A DNA stretch of 64,000 nt from Rhodopseudomonas pentothenatexigens (lineage in GTDB: Bacteria; Pseudomonadota; Alphaproteobacteria; Rhizobiales; Xanthobacteraceae). A program made the position numbers and the translations under genes. Positions 1-8,911 of the stretch are shown here, piece after piece; position 1 is the first letter of the stretch, and every line of letters starts with the position of its first letter. Location of the stretch: positions 127,786-191,785 of the forward strand of contig NZ_UFQQ01000011.1 in assembly GCF_900218015.1 (NCBI RefSeq). The letters are read 5' to 3'. The notes under the pieces are model-generated. The model saw only the letters and a list, made by a program, of their open reading frames with translations. It ran no database searches and had not been told where the DNA came from.

Positions 1-1349
1 GGTGCCGATCTGAGCGGCCGCTCGCCGATCGCGATCCGCACCTGAAAGCCGCTGCCTGACGGCCGGTTGCCGAAGCTGATCTCGGCTCCGCTGCGCGCCA
101 GCGCCAGTGACGCGATGGCGAGGCCGAGGCCGCTGCCGATCGCCGATTTGTTGCGGCCGCGGAAGAAGCGCTGGCCGATCTTGTCGAGCTCGTCCGCGGG
201 CACCCCGGGGCCGGTGTCCTCGACAATGATCGCGCGCGGCGTGTCGTCCAGGCGCCAGCGGACTTCGCCGCCGCCGGGCATGTACTGCACGGCGTTCTCG
301 TGCAGATTGCGGATCGCGAGTTCGAGGCATTCACGATTGCCGCTCCACACCGCGTCACCGAGCGCCTCGTCGACCGTCACCACGATGCCGTCGGCGCGCG
401 GCGTGGCGCGGACCACGTCCTCGATCAGCGCGCGCATCGCGACACGGCCGCGGTCGTCGATCTCGGCGTGGGCGTCGAGCCGCGCCAGCGTCAGCAGTTG
501 CCGCACCAGCCGCGTGGCACGATCGACTGCGAGCAGGATCTGCTGCAGCGCCGCGCGCGACACCGCCGGATCGTTGGCGGCGAGCGCGACCTGCGCCTGG
601 GTCTTCAGCGCGGTGAGCGGACTGCGCAGTTCGTGCGCCGCGAAGGCGGTGATCTCCCGCTCGTGCCGCCGCGCCAGCGACACCTTGTCGAACAGCGCGT
701 TCAGCGCCTCGGTCAGCGGCTTCACTTCAGAAGGGGCGCGGCTGGCGTCGACCGGCCGCATGTCGTCGGCGCCGCGGCCGACCAGATCCGAGGCGATCGC
801 CTGCAACGGCCGCAGGCCGCGGCCGACGCTGACCCAGATCAGCACGCCGAGCAGCGGCGCGATCAGCAGCGCCGGCCACAGCAGCCCCTTGATCAGATCG
901 GCGACCAGCCGGTCGCGCAGGCCGAGCCGGTCGCCGACCAGTACCCGGAAGCCCCTGCCCTCGTCTTCGATCGCGTAGATCCGCCAGGTCTCGCCGTCGA
1001 TCAGACGCTCGGAGAACCCGCTCGGCTGATCGCTGAGCCGCTGCTCCGGCGCACCGCTCGACCGCGCGATCATCGTTCCCTGCAGCGACCACACCTGGCA
1101 GGAGAGTTGGCGTTCGTAGTTGCCGCCGGTGACCGGCGGCTGCAAGTTCGGCAGCGTCTCCGGCAGCCGGCCCTCCATGCTGCCGACCAGCGACACAACC
1201 ATCCGCGCGGCTTCCTGCAGACGGGTATCGAGCACGTGCTCCAGCTCGCGCTGGCTCGACGTGTAGATCCAGCCCACCGCCGCGATCCACACCGCTCCGG
1301 TGGCGCCGAGCAGGACGACGAACAGCCGCAGCCGCAGCGAGCCGATCAT
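1..1349 (-). CDS. Sensor histidine kinase, QseC/PmrB-like (3' end outside window)
   Basis: Inner-membrane sensor kinase that should phosphorylate the response regulator just upstream. Its start (ATG at 1349) overlaps the regulator stop in an ATGA, so the two are translationally coupled. Reverse translation gives an N-terminal membrane helix at about residues 7-29, a periplasmic segment of about 120 residues, a second helix near residue 165, a HAMP-like linker, the H-box AAHELRSPLTALK, the N-box RNLHENAVQY, the G1 motif VEDTGPGVP and the G2 motif GSGLGLAI. All catalytic boxes are present, and only the last few residues lie beyond the left edge. The H-box and layout fit the QseC/PmrB/TctE group. 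The signal sensed cannot be told from sequence. Confidence 0.93.
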   Translation of the reverse strand, partial: MIGSLRLRLFVVLLGATGAVWIAAVGWIYTSSQRELEHVLDTRLQEAARMVVSLVGSMEGRLPETLPNLQPPVTGGNYERQLSCQVWSLQGTMIARSSGAPEQRLSDQPSGFSERLIDGETWRIYAIEDEGRGFRVLVGDRLGLRDRLVADLIKGLLWPALLIAPLLGVLIWVSVGRGLRPLQAIASDLVGRGADDMRPVDASRAPSEVKPLTEALNALFDKVSLARRHEREITAFAAHELRSPLTALKTQAQVALAANDPAVSRAALQQILLAVDRATRLVRQLLTLARLDAHAEIDDRGRVAMRALIEDVVRATPRADGIVVTVDEALGDAVWSGNRECLELAIRNLHENAVQYMPGGGEVRWRLDDTPRAIIVEDTGPGVPADELDKIGQRFFRGRNKSAIGSGLGLAIASLALARSGAEISFGNRPSGSGFQVRIAIGERPLRSA

Positions 1350-2005
1350 CGCGGCGCCATTCGATAGCCGAGGCCGCGCATCGTCTCGATCGCGCTGCGG
1401 CCGAGCTTGCTGCGCAGGTTGTGGATGTGCACCTCGATCGCGTTGCTGTCGACCTCGTCGCCCCAGCCGTACAGCCGCTCCTCGAGTTCGGCGCGCGAGC
1501 GCACCACGCCGGGGCGCTCCATCAGCGCGTGCAGCACGGCGAATTCGCGGCGCGACAGCGCCACCGATACGCCGTCCAGCGTCGCATGGCCTTCCGCCGG
1601 GTACAGCCGGATCGGCCCGTGTTCGAGGCAGGTGGCGGCGCGGCCGTCGCGGCGGCGGATGATCGCGCGCAGCCGCGCCGACAGTTCGTCGAGATCGAAC
1701 GGCTTGCCGAGATAATCGTCGGCACCGGCGTCGAGCCCGGCGATCCGATCGGGCGTCTCGTCGAGCGCGGTCAGCAGCAGCACCGGCGTCGTGTCGCCGG
1801 CGGCGCGGATGGCGCGCAGCAGATCGACGCCGCTGCCGTCCGGCAGCATGATGTCGAGCACCACGGCCGAGAATTCGTTCGCCGCCAGCGCCGCCCGCGC
1901 ATCTTCGCAACCGCCGACGCAGTCGATGCTGGCGCCGGCGAGCGACAGCCCGGCACGGATGCCGTCCGCGATCATCGCATCGTCCTCGACCACCAGAATC
2001 CGCAT
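1346..2005 (-). CDS. OmpR-family response regulator, QseB/PmrA-like
   Basis: DNA-binding response regulator of 219 residues, the normal OmpR/PhoB length. The receiver domain has the acidic pocket E7-D8-D9, the phosphoacceptor D51 in VVLDIMLPDGSG, T79 and K101 in LGKPFD. A winged-helix domain follows, with the typical IEVHIHNLRSKLG recognition helix and GLGYRM wing. It is the first gene of an operon with the downstream kinase (4-nt overlap). A perfect CTTAAG-N5-CTTAAG element, the known PmrA/QseB-type recognition pattern, lies 39 bp upstream, so autoregulation is likely. The divergent dsbD gene shares that site. Confidence 0.95.
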   Translation of the reverse strand: MRILVVEDDAMIADGIRAGLSLAGASIDCVGGCEDARAALAANEFSAVVLDIMLPDGSGVDLLRAIRAAGDTTPVLLLTALDETPDRIAGLDAGADDYLGKPFDLDELSARLRAIIRRRDGRAATCLEHGPIRLYPAEGHATLDGVSVALSRREFAVLHALMERPGVVRSRAELEERLYGWGDEVDSNAIEVHIHNLRSKLGRSAIETMRGLGYRMAPR

Positions 2006-2043
2006 CGGCCGATCACCTCCTCGTCACGGCTTGCGACGCCAGG

Positions 2044-2060
2044 CTTAAGGCTGGCTTAAG
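2044..2060. promoter_or_regulatory. PmrA/QseB-type box CTTAAG-N5-CTTAAG
   Basis: Two exact CTTAAG half-sites separated by 5 bp (GCTGG) lie in the roughly 100-bp divergent region between the response regulator and dsbD. This is the direct-repeat geometry known for PmrA/BasR and QseB regulators. Its place beside a gene of that subfamily makes it a probable binding site for that regulator. Confidence 0.75.
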
Positions 2061-2106
2061 CTGGGCGGCCAGACTGCCGCCGGTTCGTGCCAACGACCGG
2101 GGAACC

Positions 2107-3933
2107 ATGGCCAATCGTCTGTTACGCATCGTCGTCCTGCTGGCTGTCGCAGCGGCGACCCTGTCCGCAGCGCAATCCGCGACCGCAGCGTCCAAGGAAC
2201 CGTCGTTCCGGCTCGCGGTCCAGCCGGCCTCCGACGGCGTGACCCTGCGCTGGACGATTGCGCCCGGCGACTACCTGTACCGCGACAAGATCGTGGTGCG
2301 AACGCCGGACGGCGCCCGGCTGACTCCGGCACTGCCGCAAGGTGAGACCAAGGACGATCCCAACTTCGGCATCACCGAGGTGTATCACCGCAGCGTCGAA
2401 GCGGCGATCCCGGCGGCGGTGCTGAACGGCGCGACCCGGCTCAGCGTCGGCTACCAGGGCTGCGCCGAGCGCGGCATCTGCTATCCGCCGGTGACCGCGA
2501 CCGTCGACCTCGCCAGCGCCACGGTGACGATCGCCGGCAACGCCGACACCCGGCCGCAGATCCCATGGCCCGAGCCGCCGGCGCAGCCCGGCGCCGAGCC
2601 GCGCAACGCCGCAGCGCCGCCAGAGTTCGACACCGCCGCCGCATCGGTGCTGCCGTCGATGACGCAGGACTGGCTGCCGCTGCTGCTCGCCTTTGCCGGC
2701 TTCGGCCTGCTGCTGGCGCTGACGCCCTGCGTGCTGCCGATGGTGCCGATCGTCGCCGGCATGCTCACCCGGGCCGGGCGCGACATCACCCCGGTCCGCG
2801 GCTTCACGCTGGCGCTGATCTACACGCTGGGGATGGCCTCGGCCTATGCGGCGCTCGGCGTCGCCGCGGCCTGGTCCGGGCAGAACCTGCAGGCGGTGCT
2901 GCAGACCCCGGCCGCGCTGGCCGCGATGGCGGCGGTGTATGTCGCGCTGGCGCTGTCGAGTTTCGGCCTGTTCGAACTGCAGCTTCCCGCCCGGTTCGGC
3001 GATGCGCTGACCGGCCGGATCAGCGGTCGCGCCGGCCCGCTGCTCGGGGCCGCGGCGCTCGGCTTCGCCTCGGCGCTGATCGTCGGCCCGTGCGTGACGC
3101 CGCCGCTGGCGGCCGCACTGCTCTACGTCGCGCAGACCGGCGACACCGCGCGCGGCGCCGCGGCGCTGTTCGCGCTCGGGCTCGGCATGGGGTTTCCGCT
3201 GATGCTGGTCGGGACGTTCGGCGGCGGCGTCCTGCCGCGCTCCGGCCCGTGGCTGGTGACCGTGCACAAGCTGTTCGGGGTGGTGTTTCTGGCGATCGCG
3301 ACGGCGCTGCTCGCGCGCATCCTGCCAGCTTCGGTCAGCTTGCTGCTGTGGGCGGTGCTGGCGATCGGGACCGCGGTGTTCTTCGGCGCGTTCGACCGGA
3401 TCGGCCGGCCCGGCGGGGCGATACCGCGGCTCGGCAAGGCCGCCGGGCTGGCGCTGTTCGTGTACGGCGCCGCCCTGATCGTGGGGGCGGCCGCTGGAGC
3501 CGACGATCCGCTGCGGCCGCTCGCAGTGTTCGGTAGTAGCAGCCACACCGCGCAGCCTCTGCACGACGCACGGACAGTGACCTCGCTCGCCGCACTGGAT
3601 GCGGCGATCGCCGAGGGGCGCGACCGCGGCACGCCGATCATGATCGACTTCTCGGCCGACTGGTGCACCGCCTGCAAGACCATGGAGCGCGAAGTCTTCG
3701 CCAAGCCCGAGGTGCAGCGGCGCCTCGCCGGCCTCACCGTCATTCGCGCCGACGTCACCGCCACCACTGCCGAGACCGCGGCGCTGATGCAGCGTTTCGA
3801 CGTCGTCGGACCGCCGACCGTGGTGTTTCTCGACGCCCGCGACGGCGACGAAGTCTCCGCCGCCCGCGTCGTCGGCGAGGTCTCCGCCGACGCCTTCACC
3901 CGGACCCTGAAGCGCCTCGACGCGCGGTCCTGA
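2107..3933 (+). CDS. dsbD: Thiol:disulfide interchange protein DsbD
   Basis: Membrane reductant conduit that carries electrons from cytoplasmic thioredoxin to periplasmic thiol proteins. It has 608 residues, the usual size, with all three modules. A signal peptide (about residues 1-27) leads into an N-terminal DsbDalpha domain with C119 and C125 in GCAERGIC. The membrane core carries paired cysteines C208 (LTPCVLP) and C329 (VGPCVTPP). The C-terminal thioredoxin-like domain holds W519-CTAC-K with C520 and C523. It is the first gene of a three-gene plus-strand unit with a DsbA-like protein (24 bp downstream) and an L,D-transpeptidase. The PmrA/QseB-type box 47 bp upstream suggests control by the divergent two-component system. 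Confidence 0.96.
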   Translation: MANRLLRIVVLLAVAAATLSAAQSATAASKEPSFRLAVQPASDGVTLRWTIAPGDYLYRDKIVVRTPDGARLTPALPQGETKDDPNFGITEVYHRSVEAAIPAAVLNGATRLSVGYQGCAERGICYPPVTATVDLASATVTIAGNADTRPQIPWPEPPAQPGAEPRNAAAPPEFDTAAASVLPSMTQDWLPLLLAFAGFGLLLALTPCVLPMVPIVAGMLTRAGRDITPVRGFTLALIYTLGMASAYAALGVAAAWSGQNLQAVLQTPAALAAMAAVYVALALSSFGLFELQLPARFGDALTGRISGRAGPLLGAAALGFASALIVGPCVTPPLAAALLYVAQTGDTARGAAALFALGLGMGFPLMLVGTFGGGVLPRSGPWLVTVHKLFGVVFLAIATALLARILPASVSLLLWAVLAIGTAVFFGAFDRIGRPGGAIPRLGKAAGLALFVYGAALIVGAAAGADDPLRPLAVFGSSSHTAQPLHDARTVTSLAALDAAIAEGRDRGTPIMIDFSADWCTACKTMEREVFAKPEVQRRLAGLTVIRADVTATTAETAALMQRFDVVGPPTVVFLDARDGDEVSAARVVGEVSADAFTRTLKRLDARS

Positions 3934-3957
3934 TCACCGCCACACTGGAGAAACACC

Positions 3958-4590
3958 ATGAACCGCAGACAAGCCCTGATGATCCTCGGCGCGATCGCCG
4001 CCGTGCCGCTGATCAGATCGTTCGGTGCGCCACAGGCCTGGGCCGAAGGCGTCGACGTCGATGCCATCCTGCACGACCCGGACGCTCCCGAAGCCGGCAA
4101 TCCCAAGGGCGACGTCACCATCGTCAGCTATTTCGACTACAATTGCCCGTTCTGTAAAAAGGCCGAGCCGGATCTCGAAAAGGTGGTGCGCAGCGACGGC
4201 AAGATCCGCCTGGTCTACAAGGACTGGCCGATCCTGACCGAAGCGTCGGTATACGGCGCGCAGATCGCGCTCGGCGCCAAGTACCAGAACAAGTACCAGG
4301 CCGCTCACGATGCGATGATGGCGATCCCCGGCCGCGGCATCAGCAAGGAGCAGATGCGCGCCGCGGTCGAGGCTGCGGGCGTCGACATGGCGCGGCTGCA
4401 GAGCGACCTGAACGGCCACGGCGAGGCCATCACCGCGCTGCTGCGGCGGACGCTGTCGCAGGCCGAAGCGATGGGCTTGCAGGGCACGCCGGTGTATCTG
4501 GTCGGGCCGTACAAGGTCGCCGCCGCGCTCGATGCCGATGCGTTCAGGAAGGTGGTGGCGCAGGCACGCGGACGGCAGAGCGCGAAGTGA
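3958..4590 (+). CDS. DsbA/DsbG-like periplasmic thiol-disulfide oxidoreductase (Com1-like)
   Basis: Periplasmic thioredoxin-fold protein of 210 residues. An N-terminal signal (about residues 1-29) precedes the fold, and the redox motif is C63-P-F-C66 in the context YFDYNCPFCKK. The cis-proline loop reads LQGTPVYLVG near the C-terminus. The length and motif fit the Com1/ScsC/DsbG-like group, whose members need reduction by a DsbD-type partner. That fits its place 24 bp behind dsbD, with a GGAG Shine-Dalgarno in the gap. It is probably an isomerase or reductase rather than a general oxidase, which is an inference from its partnership with DsbD. Confidence 0.9.
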   Translation: MNRRQALMILGAIAAVPLIRSFGAPQAWAEGVDVDAILHDPDAPEAGNPKGDVTIVSYFDYNCPFCKKAEPDLEKVVRSDGKIRLVYKDWPILTEASVYGAQIALGAKYQNKYQAAHDAMMAIPGRGISKEQMRAAVEAAGVDMARLQSDLNGHGEAITALLRRTLSQAEAMGLQGTPVYLVGPYKVAAALDADAFRKVVAQARGRQSAK

Positions 4591-4610
4591 GCCGGTCCCA
4601 GCAGCATCCG

Positions 4611-5267
4611 ATGCCGATCCGCTCGTTTCTAATTGTCGCGGTCGCCGCGCTGGCGCTCGGCGGCTGCGTCACCAATTCCACCGCCGACCTCGAGACGCCG
4701 ACCGCCAGCGCCGCGACGGTGGCCCCTGCGATCGCCGCACGCTACGCGGCGATCGACAGCGATCAGCATCCGATCGCCGCCGTCGAGCCCGAAGACCTGA
4801 ACCCCGCTTACGTCCGGCAACTGGTCGACTACCGCAGCGCCGAGCCGCCGGGGACGGTGGTGGTCGATCCGCGCAAGCGCTTTCTCTATCTGGTGCTCGA
4901 AGGCGGTAAGGCGTTGCGCTACGGCGTCGGGGTCGGCAAAGCCGGACTCGAATTCACCGGCACCGCGGAGGTCGGCCGCAAGGCCGAGTGGCCGCACTGG
5001 ACGCCGACGCGCAACATGATCGCGCGCGAGCCGGAACGCTACGGCAAATGGGCCAAGGGCATGGAGGGCGGCGAGACCAATCCGCTCGGGCCGCGGGCGC
5101 TGTATCTGTACAAGAACGGCAAGGACACGCTGTTCCGGATTCACGGCACCACCGAGCCGTGGACGATCGGCAAGGCGGTGTCGTCCGGCTGCATCCGGAT
5201 GCTGAACCAGGACGTCATCGACCTCTACTCTCGCGTGCCGAAAGGCGCCAAGGTGGTGGTGCGCTGA
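4611..5267 (+). CDS. Lipoprotein L,D-transpeptidase (YkuD/ErfK family)
   Basis: Cell-envelope enzyme predicted to form 3-3 peptidoglycan cross-links or attach proteins to peptidoglycan. The product is 218 residues from the ATG at 4611, which puts a lipoprotein signal directly at the N-terminus with lipobox LGGC and acylated C19. A GTG at 4587 overlapping the previous stop would add 8 residues before the signal and is less likely. The YkuD catalytic core is clear: the HGT motif is followed by SSGCIRM with nucleophile C194. It is the third gene of the dsbD unit. Its last 43 bp overlap, in convergent orientation, the 3' end of cydC. Confidence 0.92.
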   Translation: MPIRSFLIVAVAALALGGCVTNSTADLETPTASAATVAPAIAARYAAIDSDQHPIAAVEPEDLNPAYVRQLVDYRSAEPPGTVVVDPRKRFLYLVLEGGKALRYGVGVGKAGLEFTGTAEVGRKAEWPHWTPTRNMIAREPERYGKWAKGMEGGETNPLGPRALYLYKNGKDTLFRIHGTTEPWTIGKAVSSGCIRMLNQDVIDLYSRVPKGAKVVVR

Positions 5268-6934
5268 ACCTGGTGCGACGGAGCTGATAACTCCGCCGAT
5301 GGCGCGCCTACGTTCGCGGCCGGTACCGGCCGATGCGACACCAGCAGCAGGCTGCGCGCGCCGCGCAGCCGTTCCACGCCCTGCATCACCTCCGCTGCAG
5401 TCGCGTTGTCGAGGCCTTCGGTCGGCTCGTCGAAGATCAGGATGCGGGCCTCGGTGCGCAGCAGGCCGCGCGCGATTGCCAGCCGCCGCACCTCGCCACC
5501 CGACAATCTGGCGCCGCCCTCGCCGACATAGGTCTGAAGCTGCTCGGGCATCCGCGCCACCGCCTGCTTCAGCCCGGCGCCGTCGAGCGCCGCCCACAAC
5601 TCCGCATCGCTCGCCTGCGGCGCGAAGCTGCGCAGATTGTCGGCGATGGTCGCGGCGAAGATGTGCGGCTGCTGCGGCACCAGCGCGATCACCGACCGCA
5701 GATCGGCCAGCGCCAGCCGGCGGATCGGCACGCCGCCGAGGCGGATCTCGCCGGCATCGGGATCGCGAACCCGTACCAGCAGATCGATCAGCGTCGACTT
5801 GCCGCTGCCGCTCGGGCCATCGAGCCGCCGCTCGTCGCCCTGCGGCAGGACGATATCGATGGTGCGCAGCGCAGGCGTGGTGCGTCCCGGATAGGTCAGC
5901 GACACCTTCTCCGCGACCAGATCGTACGCTTGCGGCAGCGGCACCGGCTGCGCCGGCTCGTCGACCAGCGGCGCGCGGTCCCACAGCGCGAACAGCCGCC
6001 GCAGCGACACCAGGGTCGCGCCCAGCCCCGCCGCCGCGACCGGGAGCGGCGCGAACGCTTCGAACGACGCCAGCACCAGCAGCAGGATCAAGGTGAGGTC
6101 GGGACCGCTGATCGCCGCGCTGCCGAGCGCCGAGCTACCCACGCCGAGCACGGCGATCACCGCGATGTCGGACGCGGCGCCGAGGCCGATCGCGCCGAGC
6201 GAACTGCGCGTTGCGATCGTCCGCTCGGCCGCGATCCGCCGCGCCAGCAGTTCATCCAGCGCGTCGCTGCGGCGGCGATCGTCACCGGTGACCAGCAGCG
6301 TCGCCAGCCCGTCGAGATGTTCGGTGGTGCGGCGGCGCAGCGTCGCGGCCAGCACCGCGTCGCGATCGGCGGCGTTGCGCGTGGCGCGCACCACCAGCGT
6401 CGGGCCGATCAGCCCGCCGGCCACCAGGATCGCCGCTAGCCCCCACGCCAGCGCGCTCTGGCCGAGCCAGGCGACCGCTCCGACCACGACGCCACCCACC
6501 ACGATCGCGACCACCGCCGGCGCGACCAGCCGCAAGAACACGATCTCCAGCCGGTCGATATCGAGCTTCAGCCGCGCCGCCACCTCGCCCGAGCGCAGAT
6601 CGGCGAGACCGCCGGGCGCGATCTCGGCCAGCCGCGCGAACAGCGCGACGCGGGTCGACGCCAGCAGCGCGAAGGTCGCCTCGTGGCTGACGACGCGGTC
6701 GAGCCAGCGACCGCCGGTGCGGAGGATCGCGGCGAACCGGATGATCGCCGACGGCGTGAAGTAGTTCATGGTCACACCGGCGGCGCCGGCGACCGCCATC
6801 GCGGTGACGAACCAGCCGGCCGTCGCCATCAGCGCCAGATTGGCGAAGGTGGTGAGCAGCGAAATCGCCAGCGCGCCGAACAGCAGCGGCAGCGAGCCGC
6901 GCCACAGCCGGACCAGACGGATCAGGTCACGCAT
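5225..6934 (-). CDS. cydC: CydC, half of the CydDC thiol-exporting ABC transporter
   Basis: Fused membrane and ATPase subunit of the heterodimer that exports cysteine and glutathione and is needed for cytochrome bd assembly. It has 569 residues from the ATG at 6934, chosen because a GGAG lies 7 nt upstream and the start overlaps the cydD stop by 8 nt. An upstream in-frame ATG at 6973 lies inside cydD. The six-helix membrane half is followed by Walker A GPSGSGKST (residues 373-381), the signature LSGGEVRR, Walker B ILIFDEPTEGLD and the H-loop SHR. The tail after the H-loop is short and unusual, and its coding sequence runs 43 bp into the opposing L,D-transpeptidase gene. Confidence 0.93.
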   Translation of the reverse strand: MRDLIRLVRLWRGSLPLLFGALAISLLTTFANLALMATAGWFVTAMAVAGAAGVTMNYFTPSAIIRFAAILRTGGRWLDRVVSHEATFALLASTRVALFARLAEIAPGGLADLRSGEVAARLKLDIDRLEIVFLRLVAPAVVAIVVGGVVVGAVAWLGQSALAWGLAAILVAGGLIGPTLVVRATRNAADRDAVLAATLRRRTTEHLDGLATLLVTGDDRRRSDALDELLARRIAAERTIATRSSLGAIGLGAASDIAVIAVLGVGSSALGSAAISGPDLTLILLLVLASFEAFAPLPVAAAGLGATLVSLRRLFALWDRAPLVDEPAQPVPLPQAYDLVAEKVSLTYPGRTTPALRTIDIVLPQGDERRLDGPSGSGKSTLIDLLVRVRDPDAGEIRLGGVPIRRLALADLRSVIALVPQQPHIFAATIADNLRSFAPQASDAELWAALDGAGLKQAVARMPEQLQTYVGEGGARLSGGEVRRLAIARGLLRTEARILIFDEPTEGLDNATAAEVMQGVERLRGARSLLLVSHRPVPAANVGAPSAELSAPSHQVQRTTTLAPFGTRE

Positions 6935-8651
6935 CGGATCGCTCCGCGTCGGATCGGTCGCGCGCGCCTTCAAGGATCTGCGCGGGCGTACCCTGCGCGG
7001 CGACGCGGCCGCGCTCGATCACCACGACACGGTCGGCGGCCGCGATGGTCTCGCGCCGGTGCGCGATCGTCAGCACGGTGCGTCCTTCGCGCAGCCGCGC
7101 CAGCCCCTGCATCACCACGCGCTGCGCCTCGGCGTCGAGATGCGCGGTCGGCTCGTCGAACAACAGCAGCGGCCCCGCGGCGTAGATCGCGCGCGCCAGC
7201 GCCAGCCGCTGCGCCTCGCCGCCGGACAGATTGGCGCCGCGCTCCGCCAGCAGGGTCGCGGCGCCGTCCGGCAACCGGTCGACCCACGTGGCGGCGTCGG
7301 CGGCGCACAGCGCCTCGCGCAGCGCCGCATCGTCCGGCGTGGCCGCACGGCCCATCACCACGTTGTCGGCGATCGAGCCCTCGAAGAACTGCGGCGTCTG
7401 CGCCATCGCCACCAGCGCCCGCCGCCACGACGCCGGATCGATCTCGGACAGCGGCTCGCCGTCGATCAGCACCCGGCCGCTGCTCGGCTCGATGAACCGC
7501 AGCAGCAATGCCAGCACCGTGCTCTTGCCGGCGCCGGACAGCCCGACCAGCGCGACGTGTTCGCCGGCGGCGATGTCGAGGCTGAACCCGTCGAGCGCGA
7601 CTCGGCCGTCGGCATGGACGACGCGCACGTCGTCGAACCGGATCGCCGGCGGCGCCGCTACGACATAAGACCGGCCGGCGGCGGGCGGCCCGTCGAGCAG
7701 CGGCGCCAGCTTGTCGAGCGCTGTGAGCGCTTCCAGCTTGGCGTGGCGGCGCGCGCCGATATCGCGCAGCGGCGCAAAGAATTCCGGCGCCAGCAGCAGC
7801 ACGAACAGGCCGGTGGCGAAATCGATCTCGCCCCACAGCAGCCGGAAGCCGACAGCGATCGCCACGCCGGCGATCGCCGCGGTCGCGACGAACTCGACCA
7901 CCAGCGCCGACAGGAACGCGATGCGTAGCACCGCCATGGTCTCGCGGCCGTAGCGCTCGGCAGCGGCCTTCACCGCGGCGACCGCATTGTCGGCGGTGCC
8001 TGCGAGCTTGCGTTCGGGCAGGCCGCGGATCTGATCGAGCAGATGGCCGCCGAGCCGGGCGAGCCCGGCCCAGCGCTCGCCGCTCGCCCGCTCGGCGCCC
8101 TGCCCGGCCAGGATCGAGAACCACACCAAGAGCGGCAGCGCGACGAGCAGAATGCCCGCCGCCAAAGGATCGGGCCACGTCACCACCGCCAGCACCGCAA
8201 CCGGGACCACCGCGGCGCGCACGATCGCCGGCTGCCACGCCCGCCACAGCGGCGCCACCGCGTCGAGCGAGTCGGTCAGCAGCGCCACCAGTTCGCCCGG
8301 CGGATGCGCGCCGAGCCGCACCGGGCCGAGCGCCGACACCCGTTCCAGCGCCCGCCGAAACAGATGCCGCCTCACCTTGGCGGCGGCCTCGAACGCGGCC
8401 CGCTCGGCCAGCAACGCCGCCACGGCACGGAGCAATGCGACGCCGGCGAGCAGAGCCAGCAGCGGCATGATCGCCGGCAGCGCCGCATGGCCGAACACCA
8501 AACGGTCGACCGCGATCGCGATCAGTTGCGCCGTCGCCACCGCCAGCACGCCGCCGAACGCGGCTGCAGACGTCGCGATGCGGGCATGGCGTCCGGCGAC
8601 CGCGCGGAGCGAACGCAGCAGCGCGGCGGACGGGGCGGAACGTGCAGTCAC
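6927..8651 (-). CDS. cydD: CydD, half of the CydDC thiol-exporting ABC transporter
   Basis: Partner of CydC; together they export reductants to the periplasm and support haem insertion into cytochrome bd. It has 574 residues with a GTG start. The N-terminal half is an ABC type-1 membrane domain with several hydrophobic helices. The C-terminal ATPase has Walker A GLSGAGKST, signature LSGGEAQR, Walker B LLLFDEPTAHLD and the H-loop IAHR. It follows cydX by 95 bp containing a GC-rich hairpin, and overlaps cydC by 8 nt. The gene order A-B-X-D-C puts enzyme and maturation factor in one operon. Confidence 0.94.
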   Translation of the reverse strand: MTARSAPSAALLRSLRAVAGRHARIATSAAAFGGVLAVATAQLIAIAVDRLVFGHAALPAIMPLLALLAGVALLRAVAALLAERAAFEAAAKVRRHLFRRALERVSALGPVRLGAHPPGELVALLTDSLDAVAPLWRAWQPAIVRAAVVPVAVLAVVTWPDPLAAGILLVALPLLVWFSILAGQGAERASGERWAGLARLGGHLLDQIRGLPERKLAGTADNAVAAVKAAAERYGRETMAVLRIAFLSALVVEFVATAAIAGVAIAVGFRLLWGEIDFATGLFVLLLAPEFFAPLRDIGARRHAKLEALTALDKLAPLLDGPPAAGRSYVVAAPPAIRFDDVRVVHADGRVALDGFSLDIAAGEHVALVGLSGAGKSTVLALLLRFIEPSSGRVLIDGEPLSEIDPASWRRALVAMAQTPQFFEGSIADNVVMGRAATPDDAALREALCAADAATWVDRLPDGAATLLAERGANLSGGEAQRLALARAIYAAGPLLLFDEPTAHLDAEAQRVVMQGLARLREGRTVLTIAHRRETIAAADRVVVIERGRVAAQGTPAQILEGARDRSDAERSDA

Positions 8652-8691
8652 GGTGACGGCGCCTCGAGATTACAACTCATGAATCAGACGC

Positions 8692-8720
8692 GAGGCCGGC
8701 GCGTCGATCGCACCGGCCTC
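8692..8720 (-). terminator. Hairpin between cydX and cydD (possible attenuator)
   Basis: GAGGCCGG and CCGGCCTC form a perfect 8-bp stem around a 13-nt loop in the 95-bp gap between cydX and cydD. There is no U-tract, so full termination is unlikely. It may stabilise the cydABX part of the message or lower readthrough into cydDC. Confidence 0.4.
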
Positions 8721-8745
8721 GTCGGGATGTCACGCCTTTCGACTG

Positions 8746-8898
8746 CTAAACGACGCGGTCGGGCACCTGCGAGCCGTCAGGTCGCTCGTGGGTCGGCACC
8801 GCGACCATCAGACCGTCCTGAAACTCGTACCACATCACGTTGATGACGGCGATCGCCGCAGCGGCGGTGACGCCGAGGATCCAGGCGAAGTACCACAT
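8746..8898 (-). CDS. cydX: CydX, small subunit of cytochrome bd oxidase
   Basis: A 50-residue single-helix membrane protein that starts MWYFAWILGV, nearly the same as the conserved N-terminus of CydX/YbgT in enterobacteria. Known CydX proteins bind the CydAB complex and stabilise its haems. The helix spans about residues 4-22 and is followed by a short polar tail that is longer than in E. coli CydX. The gene lies 13 bp after cydB and ahead of cydDC, the classic place for it. The ATG at 8898 has an AGGAGAA Shine-Dalgarno just upstream. It is short enough to be missed by length cut-offs. Confidence 0.93.
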   Translation of the reverse strand: MWYFAWILGVTAAAAIAVINVMWYEFQDGLMVAVPTHERPDGSQVPDRVV

Positions 8899-8911
8899 GG
8901 CGATTCTCCTT

